A stretch of DNA of 64,000 nt from Salinisphaera sp002433465 (GTDB lineage Bacteria; Pseudomonadota; Gammaproteobacteria; Nevskiales; Salinisphaeraceae). The notes beneath the pieces were generated by a model that was not told the origin of the DNA, ran no database searches, and was given only the letters and a program-made list of their open reading frames with translations. This document shows, piece by piece, positions 7,686 to 16,580 of the stretch; position 1 is the first letter of the stretch; the number at the start of each line of letters is the position of its first letter. The DNA is taken from NCBI RefSeq assembly GCF_040361435.1, contig NZ_APNL01000001.1, positions 248,001-312,000 on the forward strand, in the 5' to 3' direction. Made by a program: the position numbers and the translations under genes.

Positions 7686-10600
7686 ATGCCCAAGCGCACA
7701 GACCTGAAAAGCATCCTAGTTATCGGTGCCGGCCCGATCGTGATCGGCCAAGCCTGCGAGTTCGACTACTCGGGCATGCAGGCCTGCAAGGCACTCAAGG
7801 ACGAAGGCTTCCGCGTCATTCTCGTGAACTCGAATCCGGCCACGATCATGACCGATCCGGAAACGGCGGACGCGGTCTATATCGAGCCGATCACCTGCGC
7901 GACCGTCGAGCGCATCATCGAGGTCGAGAAACCCGATGCGCTACTGCCCACCATGGGCGGCCAGACCGCGCTCAACTGCGCGCTCGATCTGTACAACTCG
8001 GGGGTGCTTGCCAAGCACGGCATCGAGATGATCGGGGCGACGCAGGAGGCCATCGACATGGCCGAGGATCGCAGCGCCTTTCGCGTGGCCATGACCGAGA
8101 TCGGGTTGGCCACCCCCGAGTCGGCGGTGGTGCACACGATGGACGAAGGCATCGAGGTGCAGGCACGCATCGGCTTTCCGATCATCATGCGACCGTCTTT
8201 CACCCTGGGTGGCACCGGCGGCGGCATCGCATACAACCGCGAGGAATTCGAGGATCTGCTTTCGCGCGGTCTGGAGCTGTCGCCGACCAACGAAGTGCTG
8301 CTCGAACAGAGCGTGCTGGGCTGGAAGGAATACGAGATGGAGGTGGTGCGCGACCACGCGGACAACTGCATCATCATCTGTGCGATCGAAAACGTCGACG
8401 CCATGGGCGTACACACCGGCGACTCGATCACCGTTGCGCCTGCCCAGACGTTGACCGACAAGGAATATCAGGTCATGCGCGACGCCTCGCTGGCGTGCCT
8501 GCGCAAGATCGGCGTGGATACCGGCGGCTCGAACGTGCAGTTCGCCATCAATCCGGCCGACGGCAAGATGATCATCATCGAGATGAACCCGCGCGTATCG
8601 CGTTCGTCGGCGCTGGCGTCCAAGGCGACCGGCTTTCCCATCGCCAAGGTCGCGGCCAAGCTGGCGGTGGGCTATACGCTCGACGAGCTCGATAACGAAA
8701 TTACCGGCGGTGCCACGCCGGCCTCGTTCGAGCCGTCGCTCGACTACGTCGTCACCAAGATGCCGCGCTTCACCTTCGAGAAGTTCCCGGCCGCCGACAG
8801 TCGCCTGACCACGCAGATGAAATCGGTGGGCGAGGCGATGGCCATCGGGCGCAGCTTCCAGGAGTCGCTGCAAAAAGCCATGCGCAGCCTCGAAATCGGC
8901 TCGGACGGCTTCGAGCCCAAGCTCGACGACCTGACCAGCGACGCGGCCAAGGACACCCTGCGTGCCGAACTGTCCACGCCGCGCGCCGAACGCATGTGGT
9001 ACATCGGCGATGCGTTCCGGGCCGGGTTCACGCTCGAGGAAGTGCATCGCCTGAGCCATATCGACCCCTGGTTTCTCGACCAGATCGAAGAGCTCATCAC
9101 CATGGAAGGCGCATTGTCGCAGTCCACGCTGGGCGATATCGATGCGGATACGCTGCGTGCCTACAAACGCAAGGGCTTTTCCGATCTGCGCCTGGCCACG
9201 CTGCTGGGCTGCGACGAGTTCGCGGTGCGCCGTGCACGCCTGAAGAACGGCATCGTACCGGTGTACAAGCGGGTGGATTCCTGCGCGGCCGAATTCCCCA
9301 CCGCGACCGCCTACCAGTATTCGTCCTACGACGAGGAATGCGAGGCGAACCCCTCGGATCGCGACAAGATCATGGTGCTCGGCGGCGGTCCCAACCGGAT
9401 CGGCCAGGGTATCGAGTTCGACTATTGCTGCGTACACGCCGCGCTCGCGATGCGCGAAGACGGGTACGAGACCATCATGGTCAACTGCAACCCGGAAACC
9501 GTATCCACCGACTACGACACCTCGGACCGGCTCTACTTCGAGCCGTTGACCTTCGAGGACGTGATGTCGATCATCGACGTCGAGAAGCCCAAGGGCGTGA
9601 TCGTGCAGTACGGCGGCCAGACGCCGTTGAAGCTTGCGCGTCGTCTGGAAGCCGCCGGCGCGCCGATCATCGGCACCACGCCGGACTCGATCGACCTGGC
9701 CGAGGATCGCGATCGCTTCCTCAATCTGGTCAACAAGCTCGGGCTCAAGCAGCCGGCCAACCGCAGCGCGCGCTCTGAAGCCGAGGCCATGCGCCTGGCC
9801 GAGGAAGTGGGCTTCCCCATGGTGGTACGTCCGTCCTACGTGCTTGGCGGCCGTGCGATGGAGATCGTCTACGAGCCGGAGGATTTGCAGCGCTACATGA
9901 CCGCCGCGGTCAAGGTCTCGCCGGATTCGCCGGTATTGCTGGATCGATTCCTGGAAGACGCGATCGAGCTGGACGTGGACGCCATCTGCGACGGTACGGA
10001 CGTGTTCATCGGCGGCATCATGGAACACATCGAGCAGGCCGGGGTGCATTCGGGCGACTCGGCCTGTTCGCTGCCGCCCTACAGCCTCGGTGCCGAGGTG
10101 CTCGACGAGGTGCGTCGCCAAACCGCCGCGCTCGCGCGCGGGCTGTCGGTGGTGGGCCTGATGAACGTCCAGTTCGCCATTCGCGGCGGCGACGTCTATC
10201 TGCTGGAAGTCAATCCGCGCGCCTCGCGTACCGTGCCGTTCGTATCCAAGGCCACCGGCGTGCCGCTGGCCAAGATCGCGGCACGCTGCATGGCCGGCCA
10301 GACGCTGGCCGAGCAGAATATCGGCGCAGAGCGCAAGATCGAGCATTTCGCGGTCAAGGAAGCGGTGTTTCCGTTCTCCAAGTTCCCGACTGTCGACCCC
10401 TTGCTCGGCCCGGAAATGAAGTCCACCGGCGAGGTCATGGGTGTCGGACTTACCTTCGGCGAGGCGTTTGCCAAGTCGCAGCTGGCCGGCGGCGTCGGCC
10501 TGCCGGAAGGTGGCACCGCGCTGATTACGGTACGCGACGGCGACAAGCCGCATGCGGTCAAGCTCGCAGGCGAGCTCTGCGAAGCCGGTTTCCGGATCGT

Positions 10601-10910
10601 GGCCACGCATGGTACGGCCGCGGCGATCAGCGAGGCGGGCGTGGAATGCACGGTGGTCAACAAGGTCAAGGAAGGCCGTCCGCATCTCGTCGACATGATC
10701 AAAAACGGCGAAATCCAGCTGGTGGTCAACACCACGGAAGGCAAGCGCGCAATTGAAGAGTCGCGCTCGATCCGAATCACCGCGCTACGCTACAAGGTGG
10801 CTTACTTCACCACCATCGCCGGCGCGCAGGCCAGCTGCACGGCGCTGGCCGATGGGCGCACGGCGCAGGTCTACTCGTTGCAATCCATTCAGGCGGCGAT
10901 CCCGGCCTAG
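7686..10910 (+). CDS. carB: Carbamoyl-phosphate synthase large subunit
   Basis: CarB makes carbamoyl phosphate from bicarbonate, ammonia and two ATP, using ammonia channelled from CarA. The 1074 residues match the family length. The two homologous ATP-grasp halves are visible: the first has GAGPIVIGQACEFDYSG, and the second, from about residue 560, has GGGPNRIGQGIEFDYCC. Conserved repeats EMNPRVSRSSALASKATG and EVNPRASRTVPFVSKATG end each ATP-grasp unit. The C-terminal allosteric domain (about 940-1074) is of the MGS type. Confidence 0.99.
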   Translation: MPKRTDLKSILVIGAGPIVIGQACEFDYSGMQACKALKDEGFRVILVNSNPATIMTDPETADAVYIEPITCATVERIIEVEKPDALLPTMGGQTALNCALDLYNSGVLAKHGIEMIGATQEAIDMAEDRSAFRVAMTEIGLATPESAVVHTMDEGIEVQARIGFPIIMRPSFTLGGTGGGIAYNREEFEDLLSRGLELSPTNEVLLEQSVLGWKEYEMEVVRDHADNCIIICAIENVDAMGVHTGDSITVAPAQTLTDKEYQVMRDASLACLRKIGVDTGGSNVQFAINPADGKMIIIEMNPRVSRSSALASKATGFPIAKVAAKLAVGYTLDELDNEITGGATPASFEPSLDYVVTKMPRFTFEKFPAADSRLTTQMKSVGEAMAIGRSFQESLQKAMRSLEIGSDGFEPKLDDLTSDAAKDTLRAELSTPRAERMWYIGDAFRAGFTLEEVHRLSHIDPWFLDQIEELITMEGALSQSTLGDIDADTLRAYKRKGFSDLRLATLLGCDEFAVRRARLKNGIVPVYKRVDSCAAEFPTATAYQYSSYDEECEANPSDRDKIMVLGGGPNRIGQGIEFDYCCVHAALAMREDGYETIMVNCNPETVSTDYDTSDRLYFEPLTFEDVMSIIDVEKPKGVIVQYGGQTPLKLARRLEAAGAPIIGTTPDSIDLAEDRDRFLNLVNKLGLKQPANRSARSEAEAMRLAEEVGFPMVVRPSYVLGGRAMEIVYEPEDLQRYMTAAVKVSPDSPVLLDRFLEDAIELDVDAICDGTDVFIGGIMEHIEQAGVHSGDSACSLPPYSLGAEVLDEVRRQTAALARGLSVVGLMNVQFAIRGGDVYLLEVNPRASRTVPFVSKATGVPLAKIAARCMAGQTLAEQNIGAERKIEHFAVKEAVFPFSKFPTVDPLLGPEMKSTGEVMGVGLTFGEAFAKSQLAGGVGLPEGGTALITVRDGDKPHAVKLAGELCEAGFRIVATHGTAAAISEAGVECTVVNKVKEGRPHLVDMIKNGEIQLVVNTTEGKRAIEESRSIRITALRYKVAYFTTIAGAQASCTALADGRTAQVYSLQSIQAAIPA

Positions 10911-10930
10911 CGGTTGCAGCGAGCCGGGGG

Positions 10931-10949
10931 TGCGGGCGCGTAGCCCGCA
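10931..10949 (+). terminator. GC hairpin after carB, possible terminator
   Basis: TGCGGGC-GCGTA-GCCCGCA (10931-10949) is a perfect seven-base stem 20 bases after the carB stop. No T-run follows, so intrinsic termination is uncertain. Confidence 0.35.
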
Positions 10950-11044
10950 CCAGGCCTGGGATAGGCGCCGGCCGATTGCACGCGCAGGCGCGGGCCTGGA
11001 CGGGCGGCTTACGGCCAACCCCCGAAAAAAGTCTGCGAACTCGT

Positions 11045-11050
11045 TATAAT
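11045..11050 (+). promoter_or_regulatory. Candidate -10 box of ectABC
   Basis: A perfect TATAAT lies 30 bases upstream of the proposed ATT start of ectA. The predicted transcript start near 11057 leaves a leader of about 23 bases. No consensus -35 is present 17 bases upstream, which would fit an activator- or alternative-sigma-dependent osmotic promoter; that part is inference. Confidence 0.5.
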
Positions 11051-11079
11051 GCGACCAAACCAAAACTCAGACTGTAGCC

Positions 11080-11622
11080 ATTAGCGACCAACATTCTGCA
11101 AACGAAGTCCGGTTTCGCCCGCCCCGCAAAGAGGACGGCGCCGGCATTCTCCGACTCGTGCACGACCTAGGCGTGCTCGACGTCAACTCTGCCTACGCCT
11201 ACATGCTCATTGGCGAGCATCACGCGGCGACCAGCGTGGTCGCCGAAATCGACGGCGAACTGGTGGGGTTCATCACCGCCTACATTCTCCCGGCGCAGCC
11301 CGATATCGTTTTCGTCTGGCAGGTCGGCGTTGCCGAAGCCGGCCGCGGCCGCGGTCTGGCCACGCGCATGCTCTTTGAAATTCTTGAGCGCGAAGCCTGC
11401 GAGAATGTCCGCTATCTCGATACCACCATCGGGCCGAGCAACGATCCGTCGATCGCCTTGTTCCGTGGCTTGGCGCGTCGCCTGGAAACCGGCGTCGAGG
11501 AAAGCGAACTGTTTTCCAGCGAAATGTTCGGCGATTTCGACGACGAGCCCCACGAGCCGGAAATTCTGTTCCGCATCGGTCCGTTCGACCGCGCGAGCGT
11601 GATCGCGCACGACACCGAATAA
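11080..11622 (+). CDS. ectA: Diaminobutyrate acetyltransferase (ectoine synthesis), apparent ATT start
   Basis: EctA acetylates L-2,4-diaminobutyrate, the second step of ectoine synthesis. It is a GNAT enzyme: the acetyl-CoA loop is VGVAEAGRGRGLATRML, and TIGPSNDPS follows. The family N-terminus (VRFRPPRKEDG, then LGVLDVNSAYAYML) is encoded from 11101 on, but the first ATG/GTG/TTG in frame is GTG at 11158. That start would cut into the first beta strand. Upstream to the stop at 11047 the only plausible initiator is ATT at 11080, giving a 180-residue protein beginning M(I)SDQHSANE. No clear ribosome site precedes it. Function is firm; the start is inferred. Confidence 0.9.
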   Translation: MSDQHSANEVRFRPPRKEDGAGILRLVHDLGVLDVNSAYAYMLIGEHHAATSVVAEIDGELVGFITAYILPAQPDIVFVWQVGVAEAGRGRGLATRMLFEILEREACENVRYLDTTIGPSNDPSIALFRGLARRLETGVEESELFSSEMFGDFDDEPHEPEILFRIGPFDRASVIAHDTE

Positions 11623-11689
11623 GATCGCTCGGCCGCTTGCCATGCGGCCGCAGGTCATCGATTATCCGAGCAACAGCTCAGGAGTATTT

Positions 11690-12967
11690 ATGGAAATCAT
11701 CAATCGTCTTGAATCCGAAGTCCGCGGCTATGTCCGCTCCTTCCCCAAGGTGTTCACCTGGGCCAAGGGCAACCGCATGAAGGCCGAGGACGGCAGCGAA
11801 TACCTCGACTTCTTCTCCGGCGCCGGCGCGCTCAACTATGGTCATAACGACGAGACCATGAAAGCCGCGCTGATCGAATACATCCAGTCCGACGGCGTGA
11901 CCCACGGTCTGGACATGGCCACGGCAGAGAAGGTCAAGTTCCTCGAAACCTTCGAGAACGTGATCATGAAGCCGCGCGGCATGGAATATAAGATTCAGTT
12001 CCCGGGGCCGACCGGCACCAACGCGGTGGAAGCTGCGCTCAAGATCGCGCGCAAGGTCAAGAAGCGGCCGGGCGTGCTGTTCTTTACCAACGCCTATCAC
12101 GGCATGACGCTGGGTGCGCTGGCGGTGACCGGCAATGCCTCCAAGCGCGGCGGTGCCGGTGTTGCCATGCCGGGCGCGACGCCGTTGCCGTATTGCGGCT
12201 ATTTCGGCGAAGGCCGCGACACGGCCGACGATCTGGAAGCCATGCTCAAGAACAGCTCCAGCGGCCTGGAAAAGCCGGCGGCGATCATCGTCGAAACGGT
12301 GCAGGGCGAGGGCGGCATCAACGTCGCCAGCTTCGACTGGCTCAAGAAGGTCGAAAAGCTCTGCCACGAGCACGACATGCTCTTCATCGTGGACGATATC
12401 CAGGCCGGCGTCGGCCGTACCGGGCCGTTCTTCTCGTTCGAACCGGCCGGCATCAAGCCGGACATCATTACCGTATCGAAGTCGCTGTCGGGCTACGGCC
12501 TGCCGCTGGCGATCACCATGATTCGTCCGGATCTCGACATCTGGAGCCCGGGCGAGCACAACGGCACCTTCCGTGGCTTCAATCACGCCTTTGCCACCGC
12601 CAACGCGGCGCTCAAGACCTACTGGAGCGACGACAAGCTGGAAAAGGAAACGCTGCGCAAGAGTGAAACCATCAAGCAGCGCTTGAACGAGATGGTCGAC
12701 GCCCAGCCTTCCTTCGAAGCCGAAATTCGCGGCCGCGGTTTCTTTATCGGCATGGACTGCGCCAACGCAGAGCTGGCCGACGAAATTGCTGCCGAATGCT
12801 TCCAGAACGGCCTGATTCTGGAAACGGCGGGCGCCGACGACAACGTCATGAAGGTCATGCCGCCGTTGATCAGCACCGATGAAGACATCGCCGAAGGCCT
12901 GGATATCATCGAAAAGGCGCTCGCCACCGTGCTCGAACGGCACGGCCTGCTCAACAGCGCGGCCTGA
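11690..12967 (+). CDS. ectB: Diaminobutyrate--2-oxoglutarate transaminase
   Basis: EctB converts aspartate semialdehyde to L-2,4-diaminobutyrate with glutamate as donor, the first committed step to ectoine. The 425-residue class III aminotransferase has the PLP lysine in TVSKSLSGYGLPL (about residue 268). The cofactor aspartate region is FIVDDIQAGVGRTG, and FPGPTGTNAVEAALK binds the phosphate. ATG at 11690 is preceded five bases upstream by GGAG; an open stretch of 16 codons before it was left out. Second gene of ectABC. Confidence 0.97.
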   Translation: MEIINRLESEVRGYVRSFPKVFTWAKGNRMKAEDGSEYLDFFSGAGALNYGHNDETMKAALIEYIQSDGVTHGLDMATAEKVKFLETFENVIMKPRGMEYKIQFPGPTGTNAVEAALKIARKVKKRPGVLFFTNAYHGMTLGALAVTGNASKRGGAGVAMPGATPLPYCGYFGEGRDTADDLEAMLKNSSSGLEKPAAIIVETVQGEGGINVASFDWLKKVEKLCHEHDMLFIVDDIQAGVGRTGPFFSFEPAGIKPDIITVSKSLSGYGLPLAITMIRPDLDIWSPGEHNGTFRGFNHAFATANAALKTYWSDDKLEKETLRKSETIKQRLNEMVDAQPSFEAEIRGRGFFIGMDCANAELADEIAAECFQNGLILETAGADDNVMKVMPPLISTDEDIAEGLDIIEKALATVLERHGLLNSAA

Positions 12968-13047
12968 TCGTTCGTTTTGACTGCAATCCTGCACACATGC
13001 TGTAGGATGCAGGGGTGTGGATCATCACAAGACGCTAGGAGTCTTAT

Positions 13048-13437
13048 ATGAAGATTGTGCGTACCGAAGACCTGCGCGGCACCGATCGCGAAGTCATCAG
13101 CCCGGACGGCTGGACCAGCGTGCGCTGGTTGCTCAAGAGCGACGGCATGGGGTTTTCGTTCCACGAAACGACGTTCCCGCCGGGGCTCGAGTTCGACATG
13201 TGGTACAAGTACCACCTCGAAGCGGTGTTCTGCTATCAGGGCGAAGGCACGATTGTTAATCGTGACACCGGTGAAGAGCACAAGATCGAGCCGGGCACGG
13301 TGTATGCGCTGGACAACCATGACAAGCATACGCTCAAGGCCAAGACGGAAATGAAGCTCGTCTGTGCCTTCAATCCGCCGGTCACGGGCCGCGAGATCCA
13401 TGATGAAGACGGCGCCTATGTGCCGCCGGAAGACTGA
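13048..13437 (+). CDS. ectC: Ectoine synthase
   Basis: EctC cyclises N-gamma-acetyl-diaminobutyrate to ectoine. It is a small cupin of 129 residues, the normal length. It begins MKIVRTEDLRGTDREV and contains the conserved WTSVRWLLKSDGMGFSFHET. The metal-binding cupin motifs lie around YKYHLEAVFCYQGEG and PGTVYALDNHDKH. A ribosome site (AGGAG) precedes ATG. A strong terminator follows, so ectABC is a closed operon. Confidence 0.97.
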   Translation: MKIVRTEDLRGTDREVISPDGWTSVRWLLKSDGMGFSFHETTFPPGLEFDMWYKYHLEAVFCYQGEGTIVNRDTGEEHKIEPGTVYALDNHDKHTLKAKTEMKLVCAFNPPVTGREIHDEDGAYVPPED

Positions 13438-13473
13438 TCACGCGACCTGGATCGCGTAATCAGTACGGATCGA

Positions 13474-13507
<34 letters not shown>

Positions 13508-13810
13508 TGCGTAGCGTCGGCCGGGCGGGGCGTTCCAGGGCCTGCTAACGCCAAGCGCTGCGTTGCCTTCCGGAAATTCGCCTGGCAAGGCGGGAGGCAA
13601 GATGTGGGTGAGCCAAATCAACCACGTGCAACGTTGCATGGCGGATTTTTTCCGACGCGACCATCGGGACGCGGGCCCTGCATGATCACGCAAGGCGCGC
13701 GATCCGGCATCGCAGCGCGCTCATGTCGCAAAGCGACGCCAACCCCCGCCGCGCGTTGTTCCGCACGAAAATGGTCCGCGGGACGGCGATTTCGTCAGCG
13801 TTAACAAGCC
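13508..13810. other. Gap between ectC terminator and a convergent membrane gene; no gene seen
   Basis: About 300 bases with no frame that looks coding in codon use or start context. I see no further hairpin or promoter that I would defend. Confidence 0.5.
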
Positions 13811-14122
13811 CTAGGCGGTCAGCCCACCCACGAGCGCGCCGGCAAGCAGCGGCAGGCTCTGAGCTAAGATCAGCACGAACAGCCCCGCACTGGCGATGAT
13901 GCCGATCAGCGGCAGGCCCGCCAGTGCAGTACCGAAGCCGACCAGTACGAAGCACAGCACGGCTGCGGGCAGTACGGCGGCGAGCAGCCCGCGCCCCGCG
14001 CTACCTGCGGTACGTCCGCCGACAAAGCCTGCGACCAGCGGGCCGAGCAGGGGCAGCCAGAACAGCAGCAGGGAGAGGACGGCCATCCAGATCATGGCCA
14101 TGACGATACTGCCTTGTTTCAT
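13811..14122 (-). CDS. Small hypothetical membrane protein
   Basis: 103 residues starting MKQGSIVMAMIW, very hydrophobic. Three to four membrane segments are expected (about residues 5-25, 27-45, 47-70, 78-98), rich in Gly, Ala and Leu. An AAAGGT sequence lies upstream of the ATG at 14122, and a longer in-frame extension was rejected because the Met at this position starts the hydrophobic block. The gene is divergent from queH and convergent with ectC. I do not recognise a family and assign no function. Confidence 0.65.
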   Translation of the reverse strand: MKQGSIVMAMIWMAVLSLLLFWLPLLGPLVAGFVGGRTAGSAGRGLLAAVLPAAVLCFVLVGFGTALAGLPLIGIIASAGLFVLILAQSLPLLAGALVGGLTA

Positions 14123-14205
14123 TCGGTCTTTACCTTTCTTGCATGGACGAATGCCGGTCAAAGCCGGACAATGGCGCCGATTATCGCATCCGAGCGCCAA
14201 TCGCC

Positions 14206-14934
14206 ATGAATCGTCACAGCCTCGACAATTACGAGCGGCCCGAACTCGAGCCGCCGCAAACCGATGCCAAGCTGCTCATGCATTCCTGCTGTGCGCCCTG
14301 TGCCGGCGAGGTGCTGGCCGCGGTCAAGGCGGCCGGTATTGATGTCACGGTGTATTTCTACAACCCGAACATCCATCCCGTTCAGGAATACGAGATGCGC
14401 AAGGCGGAAGACATCCGTTATTGCGAACAGCTCGGCATCCCGCATATCGACGGCGATTACGATACCGACAACTGGTTCGACCGTATTCGCGGCCTGGAAA
14501 ACGAACCCGAGCGCGGGCGTCGTTGCACCGTGTGTTTCGATATGCGTTTCGAGCGTACCGCTTTGTATGCCGCCGAGCACGGCTATGGTCTGGTTTCCAG
14601 CACGCTGGGCATCTCGCGCTGGAAGAACATGGCCCAGATCAACGAAGCGGGCGTACGCGCGGCCAATCGCTATGACGATGTCACCTACTGGACGCTGAAC
14701 TGGCGCAAGCAGGGCGGGGCGGCCCGCATGATCGAAATCGCCAAGCGCGAGGCGTTCTACCAGCAGGAGTATTGCGGCTGCGTGTACAGCCTGCGCGATA
14801 CCAACCGGCATCGCACCGCGAGCGGCCGACCGCGAATTCAGAAGGGCATCAAGTTCTATGGCCGCGAGGCGATTCGCAGCGCGAACGTACCGGGCCGCGG
14901 CGAATACCCGACGCTCGACCGGAGCTCGGACTGA
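14206..14934 (+). CDS. queH: Epoxyqueuosine reductase QueH
   Basis: QueH performs the last step of queuosine synthesis in tRNA, reducing epoxyqueuosine; it is an iron-sulphur enzyme unrelated to QueG. The 242-residue protein has the family cysteines: CC and C in LLMHSCCAPCAGE near the N-terminus, then CxxC in RRCTVCFDMRFER. CGC follows later in YCGCVYSLRDT. Conserved FYNPNIHPVQEYE and STLGISRWKN also fit. ATG at 14206 was chosen; 21 further upstream codons look non-conserved and overlap the promoter region of the divergent gene. Confidence 0.93.
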   Translation: MNRHSLDNYERPELEPPQTDAKLLMHSCCAPCAGEVLAAVKAAGIDVTVYFYNPNIHPVQEYEMRKAEDIRYCEQLGIPHIDGDYDTDNWFDRIRGLENEPERGRRCTVCFDMRFERTALYAAEHGYGLVSSTLGISRWKNMAQINEAGVRAANRYDDVTYWTLNWRKQGGAARMIEIAKREAFYQQEYCGCVYSLRDTNRHRTASGRPRIQKGIKFYGREAIRSANVPGRGEYPTLDRSSD

Positions 14935-14987
14935 ATCGCCGCGTGTCGGCGCGCCCCTGCTAACGCCCTTCTTACAACCCCGCTCGC

Positions 14988-14993
14988 TATAAT
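14988..14993 (+). promoter_or_regulatory. TATAAT box seven bases before the CDF transporter ATG
   Basis: A perfect TATAAT ends seven bases before the ATG at 15000. If it is the -10 box, transcription would start at or next to the A of the ATG, producing a leaderless mRNA. No ribosome site is visible before this ATG, which agrees. The -35 region is not consensus. Confidence 0.5.
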
Positions 14994-14999
14994 GTCGCC

Positions 15000-16193
15000 A
15001 TGACGCGTCCCCACGTGCATTCTGCTGCCGCGCACCGCCAGGCGCGTTCGGACTTCAGCGCCAAGCGCCGGGCGACGATTGTCGGTGCGCTGGTGAATCT
15101 GCCGCTGGCCCTGATCAAAGTGCTGGTGGGCGTGATCGGGCATTCGCAGGCGCTTATCGCCGACGGTGTGCATTCCGCGGCCGATCTGCTCAGCGATGCG
15201 GTGGTGCTCGGCGCCGTACAAATGGGCATGCAGCAGGCCGATCATGACCACCCCTACGGCCACGCACGCATGGAAACCGCGGCGACGTCGCTGGTGTCGC
15301 TGTTTTTGCTGATCACGGCGGGTGCGCTGGCCTATGACGGTATTCACCATCTGGCCACCGACGCGCCGAGCACGCCGCCGACGTGGCTCGCGCTCGCCGT
15401 CGCGCTTGTGTCGCTGGGCCTCAAGGAAGGGCTGTTCTGGTACACCCTGCGGGTCGCGCGCCAGGCAAAATCACAGCTCATCGAGGCCAACGCCTGGCAC
15501 CATCGAAGCGATGCGCTCTCCTCGATCGCGGCACTTGTGGCTATCGGTGGGGCCATGCTTGGCTATCCGGCGCTCGACGCGCTCGGCGCCATTCTGATCG
15601 GTCTTATGCTCGCGTTCATCGGCCTGCGCTATGGCTGGCAGAGCTTTCGCGAACTGGTGGATACGGGACTGAAAGCCGACCGAATTCAGGTGGTGCGCGA
15701 ACAGATCGCCACCGTCCCCGGCGTGCGGCATATGCGCCGTCTGCGTACCCGCACGATGGGCGGTCACGACGCGTTTGCCGATGTGGGCGTGTTCGTCGAT
15801 CCGTACGTGAGTCTTACCGAAGCGCATCGTATCAGCGAGGCGATCACGTCGCGCCTGGTACGTCACGTCGACGAAATCGCCGATATCTGCGTGCATATCG
15901 AGCCGGACGGCCATGCCGATTCCGACGCGGCCCATGCGCTACCGCTGCGCGAACAGATTCTGCCTGAGCTGGAACGCGCCTGGCAGAGCCTGCCGGCCGC
16001 CGGCTCGATCCAGCGGGTTACGCTGCACTATCTCGATGACGTCATCGAAGTCGAGATCCAGCTACCGCTGGCGCGGGTGCCGTTCCACGAGCGCGATCAG
16101 GCTGCCTTCGACGCCATCGCCCGCGAGATCAGCCCGATTGCCGAAATCCGGCTGCTCTACGGCGCACCCCAACGTACGCGGCGCCACGAGTAA
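15000..16193 (+). CDS. Cation diffusion facilitator (CDF) metal exporter
   Basis: The 397-residue inner-membrane protein is of the CDF/FieF-like family, which exports Zn2+, Fe2+ or similar divalent metals in exchange for protons. Membrane segments start with IVGALVNLPLALIKVLVGVI. The metal-site motifs are visible as DGVHSAADLLSDAVV in TM2 and HHRSDALSS in TM5. His-rich HDHPYGHAR lies in the first loop. After the last membrane segment a cytoplasmic domain of about 190 residues is longer than usual and includes HIEPDGHADSDAAH. The substrate cannot be told from sequence. Confidence 0.9.
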   Translation: MTRPHVHSAAAHRQARSDFSAKRRATIVGALVNLPLALIKVLVGVIGHSQALIADGVHSAADLLSDAVVLGAVQMGMQQADHDHPYGHARMETAATSLVSLFLLITAGALAYDGIHHLATDAPSTPPTWLALAVALVSLGLKEGLFWYTLRVARQAKSQLIEANAWHHRSDALSSIAALVAIGGAMLGYPALDALGAILIGLMLAFIGLRYGWQSFRELVDTGLKADRIQVVREQIATVPGVRHMRRLRTRTMGGHDAFADVGVFVDPYVSLTEAHRISEAITSRLVRHVDEIADICVHIEPDGHADSDAAHALPLREQILPELERAWQSLPAAGSIQRVTLHYLDDVIEVEIQLPLARVPFHERDQAAFDAIAREISPIAEIRLLYGAPQRTRRHE

Positions 16194-16580
16194 TCGCCGC
16201 TGAAACCCGCCGCCCCTTGCGGTGCGACGCGTTCGATGAACAGTATGAAAGCCGCAGATCACGACGGCGGCGCGGCTTGAAACGCGACCGAGCGGCCGGC
16301 GTCGTCCAAGCAGCCGTCGCGTGCGCTCTTCTACAGGGGAGCCGCAGATTTCGCCGATGATACGCATGAGCGAGCGCCGTGCATGCGCCAGTCGGCGGCG
16401 AACGATCATGATCTCCTGGCTTCGATCTATGTGATCTGCGGACCTTTCCTTATCGCCGGTGCCACCGAAGATCAGACGCCAAGACAGGTGATCGCCCACC
16501 ACGGCCGAGTCAATACATCGGCTTGATCGGCGTGATCTGCGGCTGCCTTCAACTAACAGCCCTGGCCGCTATCCTGGCCG
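16194..16580. repeat. Intergenic region with four spaced copies of CCGCAGATCAC
   Basis: This convergent gap between the CDF exporter and gshA holds no convincing gene. A short core recurs four times: CCGCAGATCAC at 16252, CCGCAGATTT at 16342, and its reverse complement GTGATCTGCGG at 16431 and 16532. Spacings are 90, 89 and 101 bases. The outer pair matches over 14 bases (AGCCGCAGATCACG at 16250 with its complement at 16531). The arrangement resembles intergenic palindromic repeats, but the family is not recognised. Confidence 0.5.

Noticed and set aside
7941..10685. Open frame of 914 codons antisense to carB
   Set aside because: Shadow of carB; composition is typical of antisense GC-rich frames and nothing is recognisable.
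16062..16502. Possible 146-codon minus-strand gene in the CDF-gshA gap
   Set aside because: Overlaps the 3' end of the CDF gene, has no ribosome site and contains the short repeats; no protein-like pattern.
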